From Desulfonauticus submarinus (lineage in GTDB: Bacteria; Desulfobacterota; Desulfovibrionia; Desulfovibrionales; Desulfonatronovibrionaceae): 64,000 nt of DNA. Below the pieces are notes generated by a model that was not told where the DNA came from, searched no databases, and saw only the letters and a list, made by a program, of their open reading frames with translations. Positions 35,563 through 43,816 of the stretch are shown piece after piece. Made by a program: the position numbers and the translations under genes. The stretch spans positions 372,001-436,000 of the forward strand of contig NZ_FNIN01000001.1 in the NCBI RefSeq assembly GCF_900104045.1, written 5' to 3'. Position 1 is the stretch's first letter, and the number at the start of each line of letters is the position of its first letter.

Positions 35563-37029
35563 ATGAAAAAAAAAGTAATTTTTACAATCTGCTTACTACT
35601 TTGTAGTTCTCTAAGTTTGGCAAAAATAGAGAAAATATATTTATATCCAAAGGGAGCAGAAATTATCTCTAGTGCAATTACAAATAACTCTGAATTTGAA
35701 TTAGTGCTTCCTGGCTCAGCCCAACCAGAAACATTGACATTTTCTTCTGATATAGAAAATTTTTCTTATCATCTTAGAGAAAAAACTCCAAAATCTATAG
35801 AAAAATTAAAACAACAATTAAAAAAACTTATATTAGAAAAGCAAAAAATTAAATCCAATATCATATCCCAAGAAAATTCTTTAATGTTTTGGAAAACTCA
35901 GGCTGAAAGAAAAGACATTGGCTTTAAAAATCTTGTTAATTTTAATAAATTAATTCTAAAAAACTTCACTCTCGCTAAATTTAATATTTTGCAATTAGAG
36001 TTAAAATTAAAAGAAATAAAAAAGAAAATAGAAAAAATAAAAAAGAAAATAGAAAATATTGCGGCTAAAAAAGATAAAGAATGGTTAATAAAAATAAAAA
36101 CCAAAAGAAAGGGAATTATCAGGTACTCATATTTTGATAGCAGTGCAGGATGGACTAGCTCTTATAGTTTATATGCATTGCCAATGAAAAAAAAGATAAA
36201 AATAAAACAAAAAGCTAAAATATGGCAGAAAACTGGAAGTAATTGGGATAATGCCTCTATTATATTAGTAAGTGGACATTTCTCTAAACAATTAAAACCC
36301 CTACCTCTTAGTCCCTGGATCATTCGTCAAAAAGAAATTTTTTATAGAAAGGCAGCATTAAAAGCACCGAGCGATATCTTTGGAAAAATGGAAGCAGATA
36401 AAGCTAATATCAATCTCCCTATCCAAAAACAGAGAAACTTTTTTGACGAATACTATCTTGGCAAACTATCATTAAAAACAGGTGGGGAAAAATATATCAC
36501 ATTAAAACAACTTACGACTAATGCCAACTATTCTTATATTATTAGGCCTTATATTTCTCCAAAAGCCTTTCTTCAAAGCAAAGCTTCTTTAAAGCATAGT
36601 TTAAAACTACCTCCAGGTAAGGCTAAATTATTTTTAGATGATACTTTTATAGGAAAAACCTCATTTTCTCTTTGGGATAAAAACTTGAAAATATATTTTG
36701 GCAATGATCCAGAAATAAAAACAAAATTTTATTTTCACAAAGAATATGGAAATAAAGGAATATTTAAAAAAGAAAAAATATATACTTATATTTATGAATT
36801 AAAAATTCAAAACTTAAAAAAAATGCCTGTGAATATCGAAGTAGAAGATGCTAAACTTCAAAGTGAAGAAAAAAATGTTAAAATAAAATTAGATTATAAT
36901 ATTAAACCTATAATAAAAGATAATAAAATTAGTTGGAAATTTGTTTTACAGCCTCAAGAAGAAAAAATATTACATTATGAATACACTATTTCATTCCCAT
37001 TAAATTTAAATCTAGACATGGGAAGATAA
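35563..37029 (+). CDS. DUF4139/MuiA (mucoidy inhibitor A)-like secreted protein
   Basis: The 488-residue protein has a signal peptide (about 1-20, ending SLA) and a short beta domain. A long charged coiled coil follows (about 80-170), with an exact 7-residue duplication (IKKKIEK/IKKKIEN) coded by a 21-base tandem repeat at 36016-36057. The C-terminal part is the beta-rich DUF4139 domain, for example YFDSSAGWTSSYSLYA and a VQPQEEK-like end (VLQPQEEKILHYEYTISFP). The molecular function is unknown. AGAGGATATT precedes the ATG, and the thiamine-binding-type gene follows after 16 bases. Confidence 0.72.
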   Translation: MKKKVIFTICLLLCSSLSLAKIEKIYLYPKGAEIISSAITNNSEFELVLPGSAQPETLTFSSDIENFSYHLREKTPKSIEKLKQQLKKLILEKQKIKSNIISQENSLMFWKTQAERKDIGFKNLVNFNKLILKNFTLAKFNILQLELKLKEIKKKIEKIKKKIENIAAKKDKEWLIKIKTKRKGIIRYSYFDSSAGWTSSYSLYALPMKKKIKIKQKAKIWQKTGSNWDNASIILVSGHFSKQLKPLPLSPWIIRQKEIFYRKAALKAPSDIFGKMEADKANINLPIQKQRNFFDEYYLGKLSLKTGGEKYITLKQLTTNANYSYIIRPYISPKAFLQSKASLKHSLKLPPGKAKLFLDDTFIGKTSFSLWDKNLKIYFGNDPEIKTKFYFHKEYGNKGIFKKEKIYTYIYELKIQNLKKMPVNIEVEDAKLQSEEKNVKIKLDYNIKPIIKDNKISWKFVLQPQEEKILHYEYTISFPLNLNLDMGR

Positions 37030-37045
37030 AAAAAGAGGTAAAACT

Positions 37046-37345
37046 ATGAGTACATTAGCAGAATTGGCTATTTTCCCTTTAGATAAAGGAGAAAGTGTAA
37101 GTGAATATGTAGCCAAGGTATTAAAAATTATCCAGCAAAGCAATCTAGAACACCAATTAACCCCTATGGGAACCTGTATAGAAGGAGAATTTGATGATAT
37201 AATGAATATTGTATCTAAATGTTTTAAAGCTCTTGAACCAGAATGTAATCGTATTTATCTAACGTTAAAAATAGATTTTAGAAAAAATAGAAAGAATGCA
37301 TTAAAGCAAAAAATTAAATCTGTTGAAGACAAACTACATGATTAA
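37046..37345 (+). CDS. MTH1187/YkoF-family thiamine-binding-type protein
   Basis: The 99-residue protein has the ferredoxin-like fold of the MTH1187 family: [26 protein letters not shown] followed by [18 protein letters not shown]-like [14 protein letters not shown]. Members bind thiamine or its pyrimidine part, or another small ligand, at subunit interfaces. It is co-transcribed with the MuiA-like gene. Its end overlaps the stop of convergent tgt by 4 bases. The ligand is inferred from the family only. Confidence 0.82.
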   Translation: MSTLAELAIFPLDKGESVSEYVAKVLKIIQQSNLEHQLTPMGTCIEGEFDDIMNIVSKCFKALEPECNRIYLTLKIDFRKNRKNALKQKIKSVEDKLHD

Positions 37346-38439
37346 CAAGTATATATTGATTTTATATGATTATAAAAATTTTCAAATGTACCATTAAAAA
37401 TAGAAGCTCTAGCTTGATTAACCAAATTAAGAAAATAAGTAATATTATGAAGAGTATTTAATCTATAAGCTAAAAGTTCTCTAGAAGTGTACAGATGTCT
37501 TAGATAGGCCTTAGAAAAGTTTCTACAAGTATAGCAATTACATTCTGGATCAAGAGGAGAAAGATCTCTTTTATATTCTTCTCTTTTGATATTAATTTTT
37601 CCTTTAGAGGTATAAAGGGTCCCATTCCTAGCATTTCTTGTGGGTAAGACACAGTCAAACATATCCACACCAGCTCGAATACCTTCTAAAATATCCAACG
37701 GTTTTCCTACTCCCATAAGGTAACGAGGCTTATCTTCTGGCAATAAAGGAGCAGTAAAATAAAGAAACTCTATCATTTGAGCTTTTGGCTCTCCAACACT
37801 AAGTCCTCCTATAGCATACCCATCAAAAGGTATATTAGTAATTTGCCTAGCACTTTCTTCCCGTAAATCCTTAAAAAAACCTCCTTGAACAATACCAAAA
37901 AGTAACTGTTTTCCAGAAGGATAAAATTCCCTACATCTCTTTGCCCAATATGTAGTAATTCCTACAGAAGACCGCGTGTAGTCATAATCTGCACCATATG
38001 GTACACACTCATCTAACACCATCATTATATCTGAACCAAGATTTTTTTGAATCTGCATCACCTTTTCAGGAGTAAAAAAATGTTTTGAGCCATCTATATG
38101 AGAAGAAAATTCCACACCATCTCTAGTGAGTTTACGCAACTTGGCTAAACTAAAAACCTGAAATCCTCCAGAATCAGTAAGAATTGGCTTAGGCCAAGAC
38201 ATAAAGTTATGAAGACCGCCTAAATCTCTAATTAACTCATCACCTGGCCTTAAATATAAATGATAAGTATTGCCTAAAATAATCTGAGCTTTTGCCTCTA
38301 TTAAATCATTAGGAGATAAACTCTTTACACTGGCTTGAGTTCCTACTGGCATAAATATAGGTGTGTTGATCTCTCCATGCGCAGTTCTTAGTACACCTGC
38401 CCTAGCCTGTTTATCCTTAGCCACTAATTTAAAACTCAT
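37342..38439 (-). CDS. tgt: Queuine/preQ1 tRNA-guanine transglycosylase
   Basis: The 365-residue enzyme exchanges guanine-34 of GUN anticodons for preQ1. It shows the nucleophile region [11 protein letters not shown] (near 87-97), the [12 protein letters not shown] segment, the second catalytic Asp in [12 protein letters not shown] and the zinc site [17 protein letters not shown]. Length is standard for bacteria. It is followed by nothing on its strand for 4 bases past the convergent gene and is preceded by nth 62 bases upstream. Confidence 0.96.
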   Translation of the reverse strand: MSFKLVAKDKQARAGVLRTAHGEINTPIFMPVGTQASVKSLSPNDLIEAKAQIILGNTYHLYLRPGDELIRDLGGLHNFMSWPKPILTDSGGFQVFSLAKLRKLTRDGVEFSSHIDGSKHFFTPEKVMQIQKNLGSDIMMVLDECVPYGADYDYTRSSVGITTYWAKRCREFYPSGKQLLFGIVQGGFFKDLREESARQITNIPFDGYAIGGLSVGEPKAQMIEFLYFTAPLLPEDKPRYLMGVGKPLDILEGIRAGVDMFDCVLPTRNARNGTLYTSKGKINIKREEYKRDLSPLDPECNCYTCRNFSKAYLRHLYTSRELLAYRLNTLHNITYFLNLVNQARASIFNGTFENFYNHIKSIYTC

Positions 38440-38501
38440 AAATCCTAATTCCTAATTTTTTATTATTCAAAAGCTTACAAAAATCTCCCAAACCTTTCTA
38501 T

Positions 38502-39128
38502 TTAAATATTTTTTTCGCAAATATCATTTAAAGGGCACTTTTCACAATTTGGCTTTCTTGCCTTACATACTTCTCTTCCTAAATAAACAAGTAAGTGATT
38601 TACATTGCTCCACTCTTTTTTAGGAAAAATTTTCATTAAATCTTGCTCAACTTTATTAGGTGTAGTGTTTTTAGTTAAGCCAATCCTAAAAGCAAGACGT
38701 TTTACATGAGTATCTACTGCAATCCCTTCCTGAATCCCAAACGCATTCCCCAATACTATATTTGCTGTTTTTCGTGCCACACCTGGTAGGGAAACGAGTT
38801 CTTCCATAGTTTTTGGCACTTGTCCATTATATTTTTCTATTAATATTTTAGCTGTATTAACCAAATTCCTTGCCTTATTCCTAAAAAAACCAGTAGACCG
38901 TATAACTTTTTCCACTTCCTCTATTTCAGCATTTGCTAATTTACTGGGATCTGGCCATTTTTCAAAAAAAACAGGAGTTACTTTATTTACTCTTTCATCA
39001 GTGCACTGAGCTGCTAAAACAGTTGCTACCAATAATTCCCAAGCATTCTTCCACGTTAAAGCTGTTTTTAACTGATATCGCTTTTTTAACCTTTCTAAAA
39101 CTTTCCTTGCTATCTGTTGTTTATCCAT
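38502..39128 (-). CDS. nth: Endonuclease III
   Basis: The 208-residue DNA glycosylase/AP lyase has the helix-hairpin-helix LVSLPGVARKTANIVLG with its catalytic Lys, the catalytic Asp in VDTHVKRLAFR, and the C-terminal 4Fe-4S loop with the spacing C-x6-C-x2-C-x5-C (CKARKPNCEKCPLNDIC). The start at 39128 (MDKQQIARK) has AAGGAGG upstream; the longer frame adds 28 residues with no support. It removes oxidised pyrimidines. Confidence 0.95.
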   Translation of the reverse strand: MDKQQIARKVLERLKKRYQLKTALTWKNAWELLVATVLAAQCTDERVNKVTPVFFEKWPDPSKLANAEIEEVEKVIRSTGFFRNKARNLVNTAKILIEKYNGQVPKTMEELVSLPGVARKTANIVLGNAFGIQEGIAVDTHVKRLAFRIGLTKNTTPNKVEQDLMKIFPKKEWSNVNHLLVYLGREVCKARKPNCEKCPLNDICEKNI

Positions 39129-39247
39129 AATTGCCTCCTTTTTTAACTTTAAATTAAAAAATATCTTAAATTTAATTATTCTAGTTGAAAAAAAAATTAA
39201 ATTAAATAACAATTTTTATAAATTCCTAACAAATAGGAGGAGATAAA

Positions 39248-40012
39248 ATGAGACTATTCATCATTAACTTAATAATTATTATTTTGTACCCATCTTTATT
39301 GCTAGCACAAAATAAACCCTATATAGGAATATGGGAAAGAAAAGCAACGTATATAAATAAAAAACTAGTAAGTAAAGAAAAATCTTTATTATTTATTACT
39401 AAAAAGGACTATATCGAGTTATTTACAAACTCAAAAATAAAAAATTGTTCATTTAGTGGTAAAATAAGAGTTAAAAAAAATAATATATACTTAAAAATAA
39501 ATATGTCATCTTGTTATAAAATTAAAAAAGGTGAAAAAATAGTTTATACATACTATATTAATAGTAAAGGAAATCTTATATTAAAAACAAATAAAAATAA
39601 TAGAATAATAAAAAAAATTTACACTAGGCGATATTTTTCAAAATTTCATTCTATTGAAAAAATTTACGGTAAGCCATTATGTTCTCATCCTTTATGTGGA
39701 ATATGGAATAGAGTTGCCACATACACAGGAGACGAATTAGTAAATAATACTCCAGCATATACTGTTATAACTGAATATGATTATTATTCTATAGCACCAA
39801 TTTGTTATAATTATTTAAAAATAAACTCAATCCAAGCAGATCAATTCACTATGACAATGACTAGGCATAATTGCCCTACTGGTGGATTGGGTATAAAAAT
39901 TGGAGATAAAGTAATACAAAAATATTATTTAACTGATAATGGTAATAAATTAGTTATAATTAACACCTCATATGGAATTCCAGTAAAAACAGTATTTATA
40001 CGCATAAAATAA
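39248..40012 (+). CDS. Secreted protein of unknown function with two homologous halves
   Basis: I do not recognise the family. The 254-residue protein has a signal peptide (about 1-20, ending LLA). Two related domains follow, residues 27-127 and 151-254. Both start GIW-(E/N)-R-x-ATY and share the order: a Tyr-rich strand (DYIEL/DYYSI), two Cys (67 and 89 in the first, with counterparts ICYN and HNCPT in the second), a KIxxGxKxxxxYY strand and an IKKI/VKTV end. This is the pattern of a small lipocalin-like beta barrel with one disulfide each. GGAGGAG precedes the ATG. It stands alone before the sigma54 regulator gene. Confidence 0.7.
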   Translation: MRLFIINLIIIILYPSLLLAQNKPYIGIWERKATYINKKLVSKEKSLLFITKKDYIELFTNSKIKNCSFSGKIRVKKNNIYLKINMSSCYKIKKGEKIVYTYYINSKGNLILKTNKNNRIIKKIYTRRYFSKFHSIEKIYGKPLCSHPLCGIWNRVATYTGDELVNNTPAYTVITEYDYYSIAPICYNYLKINSIQADQFTMTMTRHNCPTGGLGIKIGDKVIQKYYLTDNGNKLVIINTSYGIPVKTVFIRIK

Positions 40013-40037
40013 TATTTTAAAATAACATTCTACCAGC

Positions 40038-40066
40038 TTGTCAAACAGCGTTAATAATCTTATTCT
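40038..40066 (+). promoter_or_regulatory. Possible promoter of the sigma54 activator gene
   Basis: TTGTCA (40038-40043) and TATTCT (40061-40066) are 17 bases apart, 30 bases before the GTG start. Moderate consensus match. Confidence 0.45.
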
Positions 40067-40095
40067 TATATTTTACTCAAAAAGGAAGCTGTGCT

Positions 40096-41439
40096 GTGAA
40101 AAAAATATTATTAGATGCAGAATCCATATTAGAAAGTATTTCAGATGGAGTGTTTACAGTAGATAAAAATTGGAGAATTACTTACTTTAACAGAGCTGCT
40201 GAAGAAATTACAGGTATAAAAAAACAAGATGCCTTAGGACGTCTCTGCGCAGAGGTTTTTCGCTCTAATATGTGTGAAACAGAATGTGCCTTAAGACAAA
40301 CTCTTAAAACAGGAAAACCCATAATTGGAAAGTCTGGGTACATAATTGATTTTGAGGGAAACAAAATTCCTATAAGTGTATCTACTGCGGTTTTAAAAGA
40401 TGAAAAAGGAAATATTATAGGAGGAGCAGAAACCTTTCGAGATCTAAGTGAACTTGAAAGCCTGCGCCAAGAACTTCAAGGTCGCTATCGAGTTGGTAAT
40501 CTAATTAGTCGTTCTCCTAAAATGCAACAAATTTTTGAAATCCTTCCTGCTATAGCAGAAAGCTCTAGTACTGTGCTTATCCTCGGAGAAACAGGTACAG
40601 GCAAAGAATTAATAGCACGAACTATTCACCAACTAAGCCCTCGTCAAAAACAACCCTTTGTGGCTATAAACTGTGGAGCATTACCAGAAAATCTTTTAGA
40701 AGCAGAATTGTTTGGATACAAAAAAGGTGCATTTACAGGAGCAACAAAAGATAAACTAGGCCGCTTTGTCCTGGCCCATAAAGGAACTCTATTTTTAGAT
40801 GAAGTTGCAGAAATGCCACTCTCTATTCAAGTTAAACTCCTTCGCGTACTTCAAGACAAAACCATTGAACCCTTAGGAAGCACTTCTTCTAAAAAAATAG
40901 ATGTAAGAATTTTAGCAGCCACTAATAGAAATCTTAAAGAAATGGTAGAGAAAAAAGAATTTAGAGAAGATCTTTATTATCGCTTAAATGTTATTCGTTT
41001 GGAACTCCCTCCTTTAAGAGAAAGAAAAGAAGATATTCCTCTTTTAATAGAACACTTTATCCAACGCTATAAAAAATTAGAACAAAAACCTATCACAGGT
41101 ATCTCTGCAGAAGCCATATCTTTGCTTTTAGCTTATCACTGGCCTGGGAACATAAGAGAGTTAGAAAATGTCATTGAAAGAGCTTTTATTCTATGCCCTA
41201 AAGGAGAAATAAATACCCAACACCTACCAGAGGAAATTTTAAGCCTTGCCCCAAAAATTAAAATTAAACAACAAAACCTAAAACAAAACAAGGAACAAAT
41301 TGAAAAAGAACTTATCCTCAAAACTCTTAAAAAACACAATTATAATAAAATAGCCACAGCCAAGGAACTAGGTATACACAAGACAACTCTTTTTAGGAAA
41401 TTAAAAAAATTTAATATTCCTTACCACCCCACAAAGTAG
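40096..41439 (+). CDS. PAS-containing sigma54-dependent transcriptional activator (ORP-locus regulator type)
   Basis: The 447-residue protein starts with GTG, with AAGGAAG upstream. An N-terminal PAS domain (about 5-120) has a Cys group (C51, C60, C64; NMCETECAL) that could sense redox state or hold a cofactor. The AAA+ domain carries Walker A GETGTGKE (from about 164), the sigma54-contact loop GAFTGA (211-216) and LFLDEVAEM. A Fis-type helix-turn-helix ends it (ATAKELGIHKTTLFRKL). In Desulfovibrio vulgaris a similar activator (DVU2106) drives the ORP operons; here the ORP-type genes lie directly downstream on the same strand. Confidence 0.9.
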   Translation: MKKILLDAESILESISDGVFTVDKNWRITYFNRAAEEITGIKKQDALGRLCAEVFRSNMCETECALRQTLKTGKPIIGKSGYIIDFEGNKIPISVSTAVLKDEKGNIIGGAETFRDLSELESLRQELQGRYRVGNLISRSPKMQQIFEILPAIAESSSTVLILGETGTGKELIARTIHQLSPRQKQPFVAINCGALPENLLEAELFGYKKGAFTGATKDKLGRFVLAHKGTLFLDEVAEMPLSIQVKLLRVLQDKTIEPLGSTSSKKIDVRILAATNRNLKEMVEKKEFREDLYYRLNVIRLELPPLRERKEDIPLLIEHFIQRYKKLEQKPITGISAEAISLLLAYHWPGNIRELENVIERAFILCPKGEINTQHLPEEILSLAPKIKIKQQNLKQNKEQIEKELILKTLKKHNYNKIATAKELGIHKTTLFRKLKKFNIPYHPTK

Positions 41440-41483
41440 CAAAAAAGCTACTAATACTACCTAAAAGTATCATTTTAGCTACT
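41435..41483 (+). promoter_or_regulatory. Candidate enhancer (activator binding) sites with GCTACT half-sites
   Basis: An inverted repeat AGTAGC (41435-41440), A6, GCTACT (41447-41452) is followed by another GCTACT at 41478-41483 and the related CTAAAA/TTTTAG dyad between them. They lie 75-120 bases before the sigma54 -24 element, a usual place for activator sites. The first overlaps the activator's own stop codon. Confidence 0.5.
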
Positions 41484-41554
41484 CAAATTTTAAACTCTTT
41501 ATCTCTACAATTCTAAAAATTATTTAATTTCAGTATGTTAAGAAAAAATAAAAT

Positions 41555-41571
41555 TTGGCATCAAATATGCT
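41555..41571 (+). promoter_or_regulatory. Sigma54 (-24/-12) promoter of the ORP-type operon
   Basis: The 17 bases TTGGCATCAAATATGCT match the -24/-12 consensus with the invariant GG (41557-41558) and GC (41569-41570) ten bases apart, plus T before the GC. Transcription would start near 41582. It sits between a sigma54-activator gene and a known type of sigma54-controlled operon. Confidence 0.7.
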
Positions 41572-41584
41572 TACTAAAGTAGCG

Positions 41585-42166
41585 ATGAAAGTAGGATTTA
41601 CAGTATGGCAAAATAGGATTGCGCCAGTTTTTGATGTGGCCAAAACTCTAGAGATAGTAGAAATAGAAAATGATTCTATTATCAGGGAATGTGTAGCAAC
41701 CATAAATACTCCACTGATATGGCAAAAAATCAAAGAACTGGAATTACTTGGATTAGATACAGTGGTATGTGGAGCTATTTCTCGCTCAGTATGGGAATTT
41801 TTACAGGCTCGGAAGATAGAAGTTATTCCTTTTATATCTGGCCATATCAATGAAGTAAAAAGAGCTTTTTTGGAAAACAAGTTAATTGGCAGCGCAATCT
41901 TTGCCATGCCAGGATGCTTAAAACGACAACAAGAGAGGTGGTTTATGCCAGGACAAGGTGGAGGAAGAGGAGTAGGCGGAGGCCGAGGTACAGGTAGAGG
42001 CATGGGCGCTGGAAGCGGAAAATGTAGAGCAGGAGGGCCCATGAGAGGAAGACAAGATGGTATGTGTATTTGCCCTCAATGTGGCTATAAAGAGCCACAC
42101 TTAAGAGGTGTTCCATGCTTTGAAAAAAAATGTCCTAAATGTGGGACGGTTTTAACTAGAGAATAA
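41585..42166 (+). CDS. NifX/dinitrogenase-cofactor-type domain with Gly-rich linker and zinc ribbon
   Basis: From the chosen ATG the protein is 193 residues. Residues 1-115 are a NifX/NafY-like (MTH1175-type) domain beginning MKVGFTVWQNRIAPVFDVA. Then comes a Gly/Arg-rich stretch (about 122-155) and a C-terminal zinc ribbon with paired CPxCG knuckles (CICPQCGY and KKCPKCG). Earlier starts exist (TTG 41555, ATG 41567), but they lie upstream of the predicted sigma54 start point. No start has a good ribosome site, so translation may be nearly leaderless. It is first in the ORP-type operon. Role unknown. Confidence 0.75.
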   Translation: MKVGFTVWQNRIAPVFDVAKTLEIVEIENDSIIRECVATINTPLIWQKIKELELLGLDTVVCGAISRSVWEFLQARKIEVIPFISGHINEVKRAFLENKLIGSAIFAMPGCLKRQQERWFMPGQGGGRGVGGGRGTGRGMGAGSGKCRAGGPMRGRQDGMCICPQCGYKEPHLRGVPCFEKKCPKCGTVLTRE

Positions 42167-42187
42167 AATTAAAAAGGGAGGTGTGTT

Positions 42188-42529
42188 ATGCCTTGGGGAG
42201 ATAGAACAGGACCTTTGGGCAATGGCCCAAGAACAGGACGTGGTCTTGGTTTTTGCAGCGGCTATGATAGCCCAGGATATGTAAAAGGAAGAGGATATGG
42301 GTTTGGCCGAGGCTTTGGCCGTGGATTTGGTAGGGGTTTTGGTTTTAGGCGTGGTTTTGGATGGTGGGGGCCAGGATTTGGTTTTAGAGCCCGTTTTTGG
42401 GGTGTTGGGCAAGTTCCAGAAACAGCCCCCAGCAATGAAAAAGAATATCTGGAACAGGAAGCAAAGGTATTAGAACAAGAGTTAGAGGCTATCAAAAAAC
42501 GATTAGAATCTTTAGAGGCTCAAAAATAG
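42188..42529 (+). CDS. DUF5320-type Gly/Arg/Phe-rich protein with C-terminal coiled coil
   Basis: The 113-residue protein begins MPWGDRTGPLGNGPRTGRGLGFCSG, the hallmark of small DUF5320-type proteins found beside NifX-like genes in anaerobes. The middle is a low-complexity run of GRGFG units (about 35-65). The end is a charged coiled coil (EKEYLEQEAKVLEQELEAIKK). GGGAGG precedes the ATG, 21 bases after the zinc-ribbon gene. Function unknown; oligomerisation through the coiled coil is likely. Confidence 0.75.
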   Translation: MPWGDRTGPLGNGPRTGRGLGFCSGYDSPGYVKGRGYGFGRGFGRGFGRGFGFRRGFGWWGPGFGFRARFWGVGQVPETAPSNEKEYLEQEAKVLEQELEAIKKRLESLEAQK

Positions 42530-42546
42530 GCTCTCTAACCCTCCTT

Positions 42547-42578
42547 GTATCAACGGGGACAAAAAGTCCCCGTTGTAC
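42547..42578 (+). terminator. Hairpin between the DUF5320 gene and the ORP-type gene
   Basis: CAACGGGGAC (42551-42560) and GTCCCCGTTG (42566-42575) form a 10-base-pair GC-rich stem with an AAAAA loop; GTA/TAC extend it. A moderately T-rich tail follows. It could terminate most transcripts or set different levels for the upstream and downstream genes. Confidence 0.65.
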
Positions 42579-42614
42579 TTTAATTTAAAACAAAATTTTT
42601 AAAAGGAGATACAA

Positions 42615-42977
42615 ATGAAAATAGCTATTCCAACTTCAGGTGATAATTTAGAAGCAGCATTTGATCAACGTTTTGGCAGAGCAGCTAAATTTATTATTTA
42701 CGATACAGAAACTAAAAAATTTAAAACCATTGATAACACTCAAAATTTGAATGCTATGCAGGGTGCAGGCGTACAAACAGCTCAAAATGTAGCTGCAGAA
42801 AAAGTAGATGTGGTTCTAACTGCCAATTGCGGGCCAAAAGCTTTTCAAGTTTTATCTCACGCTAATATAAAGGTCTATACTGTGCAGGCAAACACTGTAC
42901 AAGAGGCAATAGACAAATTCTTAAATAATGAAGTTAGTCCTTTAAACGACGCAAACGTAGAGGGGCATTGGGCATGA
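42615..42977 (+). CDS. Orange protein (ORP)-like NifX-family protein
   Basis: The 120-residue protein is a single MTH1175/NifX-type domain: MKIAIPTSGDNLEAAFDQRFGRAAKF, then TANCGPKAFQVL. In Desulfovibrio the related ORP holds a Mo-Cu-sulfide cluster bound non-covalently, but metal content cannot be read here. AAAGGAGAT precedes the ATG. It overlaps the next ATPase gene by 4 bases (ATGA). Confidence 0.82.
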   Translation: MKIAIPTSGDNLEAAFDQRFGRAAKFIIYDTETKKFKTIDNTQNLNAMQGAGVQTAQNVAAEKVDVVLTANCGPKAFQVLSHANIKVYTVQANTVQEAIDKFLNNEVSPLNDANVEGHWA

Positions 42978-43816
42978 TCTTAGCCATTGCATCAGGAAAA
43001 GGTGGTACTGGGAAAACCACTGTGGCGGTAAATTTGGCTCAAACCATAGAACAAGATGTTTTTCTTTTGGATTGTGATGTGGAAGAGCCAAACTCTCATA
43101 TTTTTATTCAAGGCAACAAAATAAAAGAAAAAGATTTTAGCGTTCCTATTCCTAAAGTAGATGAAGATTTATGTCAGGAATGCGGAGAGTGTGCTAAAAT
43201 ATGTCAATTTAATGCTATAGTTTCTTTTAAAACAATTCCTCTTATTTTTCCAGAATTATGTCATAGTTGTGGAGGATGTATAAAAGTATGCCCAACCAAT
43301 GCCTTAAGTGAAGTTGAGCATACTATTGGCAAGATATCTATATATAAAAATAAACATATAACTTTAGTAGAGGGCAAATTAAATATCGGACATCCAATGG
43401 CCCCTCCTCTTATTAAGGCAGTAAAAAAGCATATTCCAGAGGATAAAATTACTATCTTAGATGCTCCTCCAGGGACCTCTTGTCCTGTAATTGCCACTCT
43501 AAAAAAAGCCGATGTTGTTTTATTAGTAACTGAACCCACTCCTTTTGGATTAAATGATCTTAAATTAGCAGTAGAAACGGTTCGAGAATTAAAAATACCA
43601 TTTGGAGTAGTGGTTAACAGGGCAGAACCAGGACAAGATATTATAGAGAATTACTGTCAGGAAGAAGGTATACCTATTTTACTACAAATACCTGACAGCA
43701 GAAAAATTGCAGAACTTTATTCTCAAGGGAAAACTATTGTAAATCATCTTCCCGAATTCAAAAAAGAATTTAAAACTCTTTTAGAGCAGGCGATGTTACT
43801 TGCAAGGAGGCAATAA
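42974..43816 (+). CDS. MinD/Mrp-like ATPase with inserted two-cluster ferredoxin domain (first copy)
   Basis: The 280-residue protein has the deviant Walker A SGKGGTGKTTVAVNLA at its start. A ferredoxin insert (about 60-110) with two 4Fe-4S motifs (CQECGECAKICQ and CHSCGGCIKVCP) interrupts the ATPase fold, which resumes with LDAPPGTSCPV. Start 42974 is chosen because GAGGGG is eight bases upstream and gives an ATGA overlap with the ORP-type gene; the TTG at 42968 is too close to that site. Homologues in D. vulgaris (DVU2103/2104) belong to the ORP complex. It precedes mrp without a gap. Confidence 0.88.
   Translation: MILAIASGKGGTGKTTVAVNLAQTIEQDVFLLDCDVEEPNSHIFIQGNKIKEKDFSVPIPKVDEDLCQECGECAKICQFNAIVSFKTIPLIFPELCHSCGGCIKVCPTNALSEVEHTIGKISIYKNKHITLVEGKLNIGHPMAPPLIKAVKKHIPEDKITILDAPPGTSCPVIATLKKADVVLLVTEPTPFGLNDLKLAVETVRELKIPFGVVVNRAEPGQDIIENYCQEEGIPILLQIPDSRKIAELYSQGKTIVNHLPEFKKEFKTLLEQAMLLARRQ

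Noticed and set aside
36016-36057. 21-base tandem repeat as a mobile or satellite element
   Set aside because: It codes an in-frame heptad of a coiled coil in the MuiA-like protein and is explained by that.
41435-41452. Hairpin AGTAGC-A6-GCTACT as a terminator of the activator gene
   Set aside because: Only six base pairs and no U run; the repeated GCTACT half-sites upstream of a sigma54 promoter fit activator sites better.
42152-42495. Long proline/lysine-rich minus-strand ORFs opposite the DUF5320 gene
   Set aside because: They are complements of the Gly/Arg-rich coding sequence and have no ribosome site or homology.
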